From Bacillota bacterium (GTDB lineage Bacteria > Bacillota > Bacilli > Bacillales_A > Planococcaceae): a stretch of DNA of 29,126 nt. Below the pieces are notes generated by a model, which did not search any database, was not told the origin of the DNA, and saw only the letters and a list, made by a program, of their open reading frames with translations. Each line of letters begins with the position of its first letter. The stretch's first letter is position 1. A program made the translations under genes and the position numbers. The DNA is taken from assembly GCA_023405135.1 (NCBI GenBank), contig JAEXYZ010000050.1:1-29126 (forward strand), read 5' to 3'. Shown here one piece after another: positions 1-7,360 of this stretch.

Positions 1-32
1 AACGAAAAAGAGTAAGAAATAGACAAAGAAAG

Positions 33-76
33 AAGGCACTTTCTGTTCAAAATCGAACAGAAAGTGCCTTTTTTTT
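33..76 (+). terminator. Strong intrinsic terminator of a gene left of the window
   Basis: A perfect 16-bp stem (33-48 with 55-70) encloses a 6-nt loop and runs directly into a T tract ending at 76. This is a textbook rho-independent terminator for plus-strand transcription entering from outside the window. Confidence 0.93.
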
Positions 77-79
77 ATT

Positions 80-119
80 CTGAAAAACCGATACGCAATA
101 AAAAGCGTAAGTTTTTCAG
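80..119. other. Second hairpin between the terminator and the MHYT gene
   Basis: The arms CTGAAAAAC (80-88) and GTTTTTCAG (111-119) are perfectly complementary, with an inner ACGC/GCGT pair at 93-96 and 105-108. No T tract follows directly on either strand, so it is not a clear terminator. It may help insulate the end of the minus-strand MHYT-GGDEF-EAL gene. Confidence 0.5.
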
Positions 120-164
120 TGCCCTCATTTTTTAGTGGTCTTTTTCTTATATATTTAAAATATC

Positions 165-2195
165 TTAGTTACTTGTATTTAAAACAAAATCTAACTCGTT
201 ATCATCTCTATCTTTAACCCATAAATCAATCTCATCATTAATCATTGGCTTTCCGTAATAATATCCCTGCATTAAATTACAGCCTAATTCCGCTAATGAT
301 TCAATGTGTTCCTGACTCTCAACACCTTCTGCAATAACATCTAATTCCAAGCTTTCCGCCATTAAAAGAATTGCGTTAATAATTGCCCGTTTGCTTGGTG
401 TTTCTAAATCATTTGTAAATAGTCGATCTAATTTAAGGGAATCAATCGGGATACGGTCAAGCAGCCCTATAGATGAATATCCTGTTCCAAAGTCGTCCAT
501 CGATATTTTCACCCCAAGTGATCGAATACTTTCAAGTTGACGAATTATATCATCAATGTCGTAGAAAACCATCGATTCTGTTATTTCCAACTCCAGTAAA
601 TTAGGATCTAAATCTACTTTTTCGAGCACAGATTGAACAAATTGTGCTAAAGTATCTGTTTGAAAAAGACGAAGAGAAACATTTACAGAAACTGTCTGTT
701 TCATCCCTTGAGATTGCCATATTTTACATTGCTGACATGCCTGTTCTAATGTCCATCTAGTCATCGGTATGATGTGTCCTGTTTCTTCTGCAATTGGAAT
801 GAATTCAGCTGGGGAAACGATTCCTAGTCGGTGATGCTTCCATCGCAATAATGCTTCAAACCCTGCAAGTTTATTCGTTTTGACATTCCATTTCGGTTGA
901 TACATTAAATAAAATTGGTTATCTTTTAGCGCTCTCTGTAGATCTTTTTCCAGTTCCATTTTACGTACTTCTTTCACGCCCATTTTCTCGTTATACACAC
1001 AGTATTGGTTCTTCCCTAACCCTTTCGCTTGATACATTGCTGTGTCTGCAGTCTTAAGAAGCATAGAACGCTCTGAATCTAGTATTGAATTAATGCTAAT
1101 GCCAATGCTTCCTGTAACATATAACTCATTTCCATCAATTTGATACATTTCCTTCACACTTTGCAAAATATTTTCCGCTAATCGTTCCGCCTGATTTTGA
1201 TCACAATTTTTCACAATGATTAAGAATTCATCCCCGCCTATTCTAAAGGCTTGCTGATCTTTCTTTATAAATTGGCGCAAACGAGTTCCAACTTCTTTAA
1301 TTAATAAATCTCCCGTATGATGACCTAAAGTATCATTAATTGCTTTAAAGTGATCTAAATCAAGGAATAAAACACCAATTTTCTCTTTGCCTGTATATGT
1401 ATCAAAAAAACGATTCATTTCATTTCGATTAGGTAACCCTGTAATCGGGTCCTGAAAAGCCATTTTCTCCAATACATGCCGATCTAAGAACACCGCCCCA
1501 AAAGACACAAGTAAAATAACAAAAATTGTAATGGTTACGGCATACAAAAGAGAAAAATTCACCGTTGGATTATGTTCCATCACCATTCCTGAATGATGGA
1601 AAAATCTGGTTGCTTTCATTCCTGTATAATGCATTCCGTTAATAGCAAAGCCCATAATAAATGCAGATAGCCATCTTAACCAGCTAAAAGACGACTCATT
1701 TCGAAAATGTAAGAACAATATTAAGGCAGCGTAGGAGGCAGCATATGCTATAATAATAGATACAATGACCCAAAATCTTTCATAAGAAATGTCATCATGC
1801 ATAATCATCGCTTCCGTGCCAATATAATGCATGATGACTATACCGCTACCCATTACGAAACCACCAATAGCAATTTTAAACCAATTAATATCCTTTTCTT
1901 TTGTAATATAAAAGGCAATAAACGAAGAGAGCATGCTTGCGAACATGGATAGTAATGTTAACTGTACGTCATATTTCACCGGCATCTGAAAATGCATTGC
2001 TAGCATACCAACAAAATGCATATACCATATGCCACTTCCCATTACAAAGGAGCCTGCCAGTAGCCAATAAAATCTACTCCTCCCATTTGTATGAGAAATT
2101 TTCGTTGCAATGCTTAATGCTGATTATGATACTAAAATAGCAATACCAACAGAAAGCGCAACAATGTAATAATTGTAATTTTCCTCCAAATACAC
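165..2195 (-). pseudogene. MHYT-GGDEF-EAL c-di-GMP signalling protein with an early nonsense codon
   Basis: This membrane protein would make and/or degrade cyclic di-GMP under control of an MHYT sensor domain. Counting from the internal ATG at 2042, MHYT-type motifs lie near residues 8, 71 and 137, GGDEF at 269-273, EALLRW from 396 and DDFGTGYSS at 516-524, so both enzymatic domains keep their signature residues. The natural start is a GTG at 2193-2195, 7 nt after AGGAGA. From there the frame reads a normal first membrane helix (YYIVALSVGIAILVS), then meets TAA at 2124-2126, where a one-base change from a Tyr codon is the simplest explanation. The frame is open from there to 165. The ATG at 2042 lies inside the MHYT domain and has no ribosome binding site, so it is an unlikely real start. 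This is probably a recent pseudogene; readthrough or sequencing error are the alternatives. Confidence 0.85.
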
Positions 2196-2473
2196 TTTAT
2201 TCTCTCCTATCTTTCGTCAAAAACATACAAATATTATAATCTACATAATATAAACAATTCTATTTAAAAGAAGTATATATTTATTTTTTAATAAAATAAA
2301 AAACTTTAGATTTGATCTAATTTGCTATCCTAATAAAAGAGGGGTTATAAATTATTTTAGATAGTATGTTATGTTCAAGTAAATTTCTGAAATTAGACCT
2401 ATTAACTTATGTAAAGAAGTGAAACTTTCTATTTGAAATAGGACTTCTATATATGGAGTAAATCTCAATCTCA
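2196..2473. other. AT-rich intergenic region without a recognisable gene
   Basis: This stretch upstream of the MHYT gene holds AT-rich sequence with a TATAAT-like hexamer near 2235 on the minus strand, plausibly part of that gene's promoter, although no good -35 partner is evident. No open frame of note was seen on either strand. Confidence 0.4.
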
Positions 2474-2519
2474 AAAAAATAAACGACCTTAACCCTATAG
2501 TTAGGATTAAAGCCGCTTA
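2474..2519 (-). terminator. Minus-strand terminator after the DUF4181-like remnant
   Basis: On the minus strand 2519-2503 pairs over 17 positions with 2498-2482 if four G-U wobbles are allowed, around a 4-nt loop. It is followed by a U-rich run (A tract 2474-2480 on the plus strand). It lies about 60 bp beyond the stop of the small membrane protein remnant. The wobble pairs favour the minus strand as the functional one. Confidence 0.7.
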
Positions 2520-2578
2520 ATTTTATTTCTACTATCTATTTGGCATCGGAAAGTTAAAAAATTTTCCAAAGGTTATTA

Positions 2579-2767
2579 CTATTTATGTAACGAAAAAATT
2601 TGAATAAATACTATAATAGCAGTTACTAATAATATCATTTCGCTAATTCTAAGGATAGATTGTTTAGGCTTAGTCGAATATTCCCATTCAAAAAATGCCT
2701 TAACTGTGTATTCAAGTATAGTAAAAACAATCAATATTACTAGATATAAAACCAAAGTTGATTCACT
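2579..2767 (-). pseudogene. DUF4181-like small membrane protein, C-terminal remnant
   Basis: Read from a possible TTG at 2753-2755, this frame gives about 57 residues with two hydrophobic segments separated by a charged stretch (FFEWEYSTKPKQSIL). That layout and motif resemble the C-terminal half of DUF4181 proteins, small Bacillus membrane proteins of about 120 residues; the family call is from memory. A stop at 2768-2770 closes the frame. The neighbouring frame carries a short open piece ending in NQLWFYI at the expected upstream position, which suggests one frameshift inside a once longer gene. The N-terminal half is missing because the terminator of the upstream operon begins at about 2805. 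Probably non-functional. Confidence 0.45.
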
Positions 2768-2804
2768 TTATTAATTAACCGTTGTTACGAATTTAAAAGA
2801 TTTG

Positions 2805-2852
2805 CAAAAAAAGCTCATAAGCCTATGAATTTAATTCATTGCTTTGAGCTTT
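2805..2852 (-). terminator. Terminator of the imidase-CxxC-CobW operon
   Basis: On the minus strand, AAAGCTCA pairs with TGAGCTTT (2852-2845 with 2817-2810), continued inward by AAGC/GCTT and ATGAATT/AATTCAT with small bulges. A run of seven U follows (A tract from 2806 on the plus strand). It sits about 90 bp after the cobW stop codon, so it should end the operon that begins at 5249. Confidence 0.85.
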
Positions 2853-2939
2853 TAAGAAATAATTCTGTTAATTACGATTTCGACAATCTCCCTTATCAAA
2901 AATAGATTCCTTTCGATATTGATTTAAAGTATTAAATAA

Positions 2940-3956
2940 TCATAGTACTTTTAAATTTTCCAAGACTGCTACTTCTGTGTCTAAGAATTCTTGAAAAGCA
3001 AAGAGTGATTCACTTAGTTTATCAGTACTAATGCCACGTAAAATAAAAATAATATGTGAAATATTTTCTCCTTCTGGCCAAGTATCCAAATGTTTTGGCG
3101 GATGAATAATATGTTGTACCCCATTTAATACAATTGGACCTTCTTCACCAACATCTAATAAACCCTTAACCCGTAACACCGACTCACCTTCTGCATGAAG
3201 TAACATACTTAACCAAAGTCCAAAAGCAACCCAATTTAATGGTTTTGAGAAGGTATAAGAAATTGAGTGAATATCGTTTGAATAATGATTTTTATTAGAA
3301 ATTTCATTTATTTTTACATTAGAAATGCCAATAGTAGCTTTATTTAATTTAACAACACTAGGATTAACATCTCCATTTTCAGCATAAATGATTTCACAAG
3401 TTGGATTTATTCCTTTTACATTAGCAACTAATTCTGATATTTCTGTTTCAGTAGCAATATCTATTTTTGTGACAATAACTTTATCAGCAACTGAAAGTTG
3501 TTTATAAATTTCTGGATTGTTTTTTAAATGTATTTTTCCGTTCTTCGCATCTATTGTAGTAATTACACAATCTACAACATAGCGGTTTTGCAATAATGGG
3601 TTTGACATTATTGTAAATAGAATCGGGGCTGGGTCGGCTAAACCTGTAGTCTCAATAATCACTCGATCAAAAGTTTCTTTACCACTTTCATCAGCATATA
3701 ATAAATCTTTCAACTCTTCTTCTAAGTCTTCTCGAGAATTACAGCAAATACAACCACCATTCAATAAAACAGTTCTCTCTTCTACTCTCTTTATTAAGTG
3801 ATGATCCAATCCGACTTGTCCAAACTCATTTACAATAACCGCAAAATCTTCTTTAGAGTCTTTGTTAGATAATATTTTTTGAATTAAAGTTGTCTTCCCA
3901 CTTCCTAAGCAACCTGTTATAACTGTTACAGGCTTTTTACCATTATACTCACTCAT
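2940..3956 (-). CDS. COG0523 (CobW/CobW_C family) metallochaperone GTPase
   Basis: This is a 338-residue G3E P-loop GTPase of the COG0523 group, whose members bind zinc or other metals and deliver them to client enzymes. The Walker A motif GCLGSGKTT is at residues 15-23, the metal-binding GGCICC motif at 67-72 (CxCC being the group hallmark), and ETTGLADP and TKID correspond to the switch and guanine-specificity motifs. A CobW_C domain fills the last third, and full length is normal. The gene overlaps the upstream 115-residue CxxC gene by 8 bp, which suggests translational coupling. Because it is cotranscribed with a metal-dependent hydrolase, I infer that it loads metal into that enzyme or serves the CxxC protein. 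Cobalamin synthesis is unlikely, since no cob genes are nearby. No Zur-like box was seen in the operon promoter region. Confidence 0.93.
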   Translation of the reverse strand: MSEYNGKKPVTVITGCLGSGKTTLIQKILSNKDSKEDFAVIVNEFGQVGLDHHLIKRVEERTVLLNGGCICCNSREDLEEELKDLLYADESGKETFDRVIIETTGLADPAPILFTIMSNPLLQNRYVVDCVITTIDAKNGKIHLKNNPEIYKQLSVADKVIVTKIDIATETEISELVANVKGINPTCEIIYAENGDVNPSVVKLNKATIGISNVKINEISNKNHYSNDIHSISYTFSKPLNWVAFGLWLSMLLHAEGESVLRVKGLLDVGEEGPIVLNGVQHIIHPPKHLDTWPEGENISHIIFILRGISTDKLSESLFAFQEFLDTEVAVLENLKVL

Positions 3957-4296
3957 TGTTTCCCCCCTTTTTATTTTTCATTGTTGAAATCAAATATTCA
4001 TCTAAAGGATTAATTGCCTTTCCTACTAACTCTTGAACGTCATGCCATAAAACACCTAAATCATGCACAATCCGGGTATTTCCTTTTGCATCCTCTAATA
4101 TAAATTTACTACCATTCCAATCTCTTATTTTTAACTTATATAATGCTAAAATTTCATTACATAATTGTACACGCTTTAATCGTTCTCTTTGGCGTTCACG
4201 TTGTCCTTCTCCTATTATAACTTCACCATTAGTTGACTCTTTTCTTTGATCTGTCCAGTGAACTTGTGTAATAAAATCGCTGCATAGAATACACAT
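3949..4296 (-). CDS. Uncharacterised 115-residue protein with N-terminal CxxC
   Basis: I do not recognise a named family. The protein begins MCILCSDF, placing a CxxC pair at residues 2-5, followed by a polar Arg/Glu-rich segment (residues 30-42), then a compact mixed region and a charged tail. There is no signal peptide or membrane segment, so it should be cytosolic. The start has a good ribosome binding site (AAGGAGAT upstream). The gene lies 56 bp after the imidase-like gene and overlaps the CobW-type GTPase by 8 bp, so all three are probably co-expressed. The extreme N-terminal cysteines beside a metal chaperone suggest a metal-binding client or adaptor, but that is inference only. One further cysteine appears mid-protein (VQLCNEI). 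Confidence 0.75.
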   Translation of the reverse strand: MCILCSDFITQVHWTDQRKESTNGEVIIGEGQRERQRERLKRVQLCNEILALYKLKIRDWNGSKFILEDAKGNTRIVHDLGVLWHDVQELVGKAINPLDEYLISTMKNKKGGNNE

Positions 4297-4352
4297 ATTT
4301 TCATCTCCTTTAAAGCATTAATCCGCCTTCCAAATGGTCGGCGGACTTTAAT

Positions 4353-5249
4353 TTATATAGTTACAATATCTTTACGCGGATTACGTTTAGCGAAGTCATC
4401 CGCAATTTCATCAAATGTTACCCAACGAATATTTTCATGTGTGTTAATATACTGAATTAATCGTTCATGCATTTTTAGAACTTGTGGACGGCCACTTACA
4501 TCAGGGTGAATCGTCATTGTGAACACTGCATAGTCCATATTTTCATATACCCAATCAAATTGATCTCTCCACATTTCCTCAATATCACGTGGATTAACAA
4601 AACCATGGCTATTAGGTGATTTTTTAATAAACATCATTGGTGGCAGATCATCTAAATACCAGTTAGCTGGAATTTCAATCAAATTAGTTTCAGTACCTCT
4701 TTCTAACGGTTGCATCCACTCACTTGCTTTTTTTGTATAATCAATATTTGTCCACTTATCACCTATTCGCACATAATATGGCGTAAAGTCATTATGCATT
4801 AAACTATGGTCATACTTAATACCATGCTTATGCAGTAACTCATTTGTTACTGTAGAAAACTCCCACCAAGGCGCTACGTATCCAGTTGGTCTTTTACCAG
4901 AAAGTTCTGTAATAAGGTCTATTGATTTTAAAAGAACCTCTTCTTCTTGTTGTGGAGTCATTGCAATTGGATTTTCATGAGAATAACCATGAGCACCTAC
5001 TTCATGTCCACGTTTCACGACTTCTTTCATCTGTTCAGGAAATGTTTCAATAGAATGTCCAGGAATAAACCAAGTTGTTTTTAAATTAAATTTATCAAAT
5101 AAATCCAATAAACGAAGAGATCCTACTTCACCAGCAAAAAGTCCACGTGAGATATCATCCGGCGAATCTTCTCCACCATAAGAACCTAACCATCCTGCTA
5201 CTGCATCTACATCTACTCCATAAGCTACCAAAATCTCTTTTTTACTCAT
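4353..5249 (-). CDS. Cyclic imide hydrolase / HpPgdA-like polysaccharide deacetylase family hydrolase
   Basis: At 298 residues this belongs to the NodB-fold branch that contains PuuE allantoinase, Pseudomonas cyclic imide hydrolase and Helicobacter pylori HP0310 (HpPgdA), which it resembles along its whole length. Metal ligands are visible: Asp15 in GVDVD and the HxxxH pair His87 and His91 in AHGYSHENP. Further conserved stretches include AGWLGSYGGEDSP, GYVAPWWEF and TIHPDVSGRP. There is no signal peptide or membrane anchor, which argues for a cytosolic small-molecule ring-opening hydrolase rather than a cell-wall deacetylase. The start has an AGGAGGAT site. It is the first gene of a minus-strand operon with the CxxC protein and the CobW-type GTPase, divergent from the activator. 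With an NCS1 permease and an amidase opposite, cyclic imide or hydantoin hydrolysis is the favoured role. HpPgdA itself was reported to act on peptidoglycan, so substrate remains open. Confidence 0.88.
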   Translation of the reverse strand: MSKKEILVAYGVDVDAVAGWLGSYGGEDSPDDISRGLFAGEVGSLRLLDLFDKFNLKTTWFIPGHSIETFPEQMKEVVKRGHEVGAHGYSHENPIAMTPQQEEEVLLKSIDLITELSGKRPTGYVAPWWEFSTVTNELLHKHGIKYDHSLMHNDFTPYYVRIGDKWTNIDYTKKASEWMQPLERGTETNLIEIPANWYLDDLPPMMFIKKSPNSHGFVNPRDIEEMWRDQFDWVYENMDYAVFTMTIHPDVSGRPQVLKMHERLIQYINTHENIRWVTFDEIADDFAKRNPRKDIVTI

Positions 5250-5352
5250 ATTAAAATTATCCTCCTCTAGAAATATTTTAAAATTTTCTGATAATTAATC
5301 CTAATATTCATTTCAATCGTTCGTCAATCATCTTTCTGAAAAAAAAGTAGAT

Positions 5353-5389
5353 TATGCAATTATGCATAACTTTTATGCAATATTGAACA
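5353..5389. promoter_or_regulatory. Two palindromic operator sites in the divergent promoter region
   Basis: Site A (5353-5368) reads TATGCAATTATGCATA and site B (5374-5389) reads TATGCAATATTGAACA. Against the consensus TATGCAA-N2-TTGCATA, A has one mismatch and B has two. Their centres are 21 bp apart, about two helical turns. They lie immediately upstream of the promoter at 5390-5418 and between the two divergent operons, which suits an autoregulating activator that also controls the imidase-like gene. Confidence 0.7.
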
Positions 5390-5418
5390 TTGTTTTCGAC
5401 TTTTCTGAATTATATAAT
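5390..5418 (+). promoter_or_regulatory. Probable sigma-A promoter of the activator gene
   Basis: TTGTTT (5390-5395), 17 bp, then a perfect TATAAT (5413-5418). The -35 box abuts operator site B. An upstream in-frame ATG at 5362 falls inside the operator and before this promoter, which supports the later start of the regulator at 5452. Confidence 0.65.
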
Positions 5419-5451
5419 ATTGAAAATATAATTAGTGAAGGAAGGATGTAT

Positions 5452-7170
5452 ATGCTAAATTCTATTTCCAATTTATCTACAACCGAAATTGAAAAATATT
5501 TAAATCTAATCCCCATATCTGTTCTCATTTTTAATCGTCACCATAAACTTAAGCATCTTAATAAGGTAGCCCAAAAAGCCTTTAAAAAAAATCCTAAGTT
5601 TTTAACTCCAGAAAAAATCGATATTTTCCTAGATGAAGTTTTTAGAAAAGCAACTCCTAAAACTCAGATAGTAGAAATTGAACAATCTCAATATCATTAT
5701 TATTATGTTCCAGTAATAAATGACAAAAGTGAAGTTTTAGAAGCTATTGTCTACTTCGATCCATCCATCCCTATCCAAAAAGATTACGAAATATATAAAG
5801 AAGAAAGTGAAGATTTAAAGGCGCTTTTTGAAAGTTCTTATGACGTTTTATATGTTTCAGATAACAAAGGAAATACTTTGAGAGTAAGTTCTGCTTGTAA
5901 ATACTTTTGGGGAGAGACAGCTGAAAATTTAATCGGAAGAAATGTTATTGATTTAGAAAAACAAGGAATTTATACCCCTTCAATAACAAGAATGGTACTA
6001 GAAAAAGGAGAAAAGATTTCTGCTATACAAACAACTAAAAAAAATCGCAGACTGTTAGTTATTGGTACTCCAATAAAGGATGATAATGGAAATATTATAC
6101 GCGTAGTAAATGCTTCTAGAGATATAACAGAAATAGAGTTACTTCAAGAAGAAATCGAACAAATGAAGTCTCTAGTTGAAGATTATCAGTTGGAGATTGC
6201 TCAGCTTCAACAAACTATTAATGATGAACGGAAAAATATTTATAAAGGTAAAACAATGGAGCCTTATTTAGATTTAGCAAAGCGAGTAGCAAAAGTCGAT
6301 GCAACTCTTTTAATTCTTGGAGAATCAGGTGTTGGTAAAGAGGATTTTGCTAACTATATTCATGAACTAAGTAGCCGTAGAGATAAGCCTTTTATAAAAA
6401 TTAACTGTGGTGCCATTCCCGAGAATTTATTGGAATATGAATTATTTGGCTACGAAAAAGGAGCATTTCCAGGTGCGACAGAAGGAAAAATTGGTCTATT
6501 TGAGTTTGCTAATAACGGTACTGTATTACTCGATGAAATAGCAGAAATTCCCTATACTCTTCAAGTTAAGTTATTAAGGGTTCTTCAGGAGCATGAAATT
6601 AATCGTATTGGAAGTACAAAGCCTATTTCGATAAATGTTCGTATAATTGCTTCTACAAATAAAAATCTTTTTGAAACTGTTAAAGAAGGAAAATTTAGAG
6701 AAGATCTTTATTACAGACTAAACGTAATCCCGATTACCTTGCCTCCACTAAGAGAAAGAAAAGAAGATATATTATCACTTGCTAATTTTTTCATCTCTAA
6801 ATTTAATAAAAAATACGGAACGAATAAACATCTTTCCCAGCAAATTGCTACTGCTCTAGAATCCTATAATTGGCCTGGAAATGTTCGAGAATTAAAAAAT
6901 CTAATTGAACGTTTAATTGTTATGAGTGAAAATGAAGAAATTTCTCACGAACTATTAAGTTTACTTCCTAACTCCGAGAGTAATTCTGATAGTATTGTAC
7001 AAGTTCATGAAATAATTCCTTTAAAAGAATGTATTGAATTAGCTGAAAAAAATCTCTTAAAATTAGCTTTTCTAAAATATAAATCAACTACTGAGATTGC
7101 TAAAGTACTAGAAGTAAATCAATCTACAATAAGTAGAAAGATTTCAAAATTAAATATCCCAATAAAATAA
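5452..7170 (+). CDS. PAS-AAA+ transcriptional activator with TyrR-type HTH and GAFPGA loop
   Basis: This enhancer-binding-type activator has 572 residues from the chosen start. The ATG at 5452 follows GAAGGAAGG by 6 nt; the ATG at 5446 is a close alternative, and the in-frame ATG at 5362 lies before the promoter. Order of parts: a PAS-like sensor (about 15-100), a second PAS (about 125-230), a coiled coil (about 225-260), the AAA+ domain (about 262-500) with Walker A GESGVGKE at 290-297 and Walker B VLLDEI at 358-363, then a C-terminal HTH (TTEIAKVLEVNQSTISRK). The sigma-54-contacting loop is GAFPGA (337-342) instead of GAFTGA. No -24/-12 element was found at the target promoters, so it may work with sigma-A RNA polymerase, as TyrR does. 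It probably senses the substrate of the flanking operons and binds the TATGCAA-N2-TTGCATA sites. Confidence 0.88.
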   Translation: MLNSISNLSTTEIEKYLNLIPISVLIFNRHHKLKHLNKVAQKAFKKNPKFLTPEKIDIFLDEVFRKATPKTQIVEIEQSQYHYYYVPVINDKSEVLEAIVYFDPSIPIQKDYEIYKEESEDLKALFESSYDVLYVSDNKGNTLRVSSACKYFWGETAENLIGRNVIDLEKQGIYTPSITRMVLEKGEKISAIQTTKKNRRLLVIGTPIKDDNGNIIRVVNASRDITEIELLQEEIEQMKSLVEDYQLEIAQLQQTINDERKNIYKGKTMEPYLDLAKRVAKVDATLLILGESGVGKEDFANYIHELSSRRDKPFIKINCGAIPENLLEYELFGYEKGAFPGATEGKIGLFEFANNGTVLLDEIAEIPYTLQVKLLRVLQEHEINRIGSTKPISINVRIIASTNKNLFETVKEGKFREDLYYRLNVIPITLPPLRERKEDILSLANFFISKFNKKYGTNKHLSQQIATALESYNWPGNVRELKNLIERLIVMSENEEISHELLSLLPNSESNSDSIVQVHEIIPLKECIELAEKNLLKLAFLKYKSTTEIAKVLEVNQSTISRKISKLNIPIK

Positions 7171-7178
7171 TATCGAAG

Positions 7179-7193
7179 TTGTGAAGTTCACAA
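7179..7193. promoter_or_regulatory. 15-bp perfect palindrome after the activator gene
   Basis: TTGTGAAGTTCACAA is a perfect 7-1-7 palindrome 8 bp after the regulator stop codon. Its hairpin would have a very short stem and a weak T tract, so an operator is as likely as a terminator. It lies about 35 bp upstream of the first TATGCAA palindrome, and no protein can be assigned to it. Confidence 0.4.
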
Positions 7194-7213
7194 AATTTTA
7201 ACCTCAAACAATT

Positions 7214-7260
7214 TATGCAAAATTGCATAGATTGTTTTTTGTTTTATGCAAGTTTGCATA
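7214..7260. promoter_or_regulatory. Tandem perfect TATGCAA-N2-TTGCATA operators upstream of the catabolic operon
   Basis: Two perfect copies, 7214-7229 (spacer AA) and 7245-7260 (spacer GT), have centres exactly 31 bp apart, about three helical turns, so both face the same side of the DNA. They lie 100-147 bp before the first gene of the plus-strand operon. Related copies precede the activator gene. The likely ligand is the PAS-AAA+ activator. A possible -10 box, GATAAT at 7311-7316, lies downstream, but I see neither a clear -35 nor a sigma-54 -24/-12 element. Confidence 0.75.
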
Positions 7261-7360
7261 TCTGAAAAATATTTAAATAAAAAAGTTCTCAAAAATATTT
7301 TTTCCATTAAGATAATCATTATTAAAATTTTTAGAAAATTTTTAAAAAGGAGGAATTACT

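Noticed and set aside
2860..2885. Zur-box-like half site (ATTACGATTT) near the CobW-type gene
   Set aside because: Only one half site is present, and it lies downstream of the operon rather than at its promoter.
5362..5451. In-frame upstream ATG that would lengthen the PAS-AAA+ activator by 30 residues
   Set aside because: It lies inside an operator palindrome and upstream of a good sigma-A promoter, and has no ribosome binding site; the ATG at 5452 has one.
7171..7200. TnrA/GlnR nitrogen-control site at the palindrome TTGTGAAGTTCACAA
   Set aside because: It is shorter and has a different centre from the TGTNAN7TNACA consensus; only superficial similarity.
7171..7360. Sigma-54 -24/-12 promoter expected for an enhancer-binding activator
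   Set aside because: No TGGCAC-N5-TTGC-like sequence was found by eye on the plus strand; only a possible GATAAT -10 is present.
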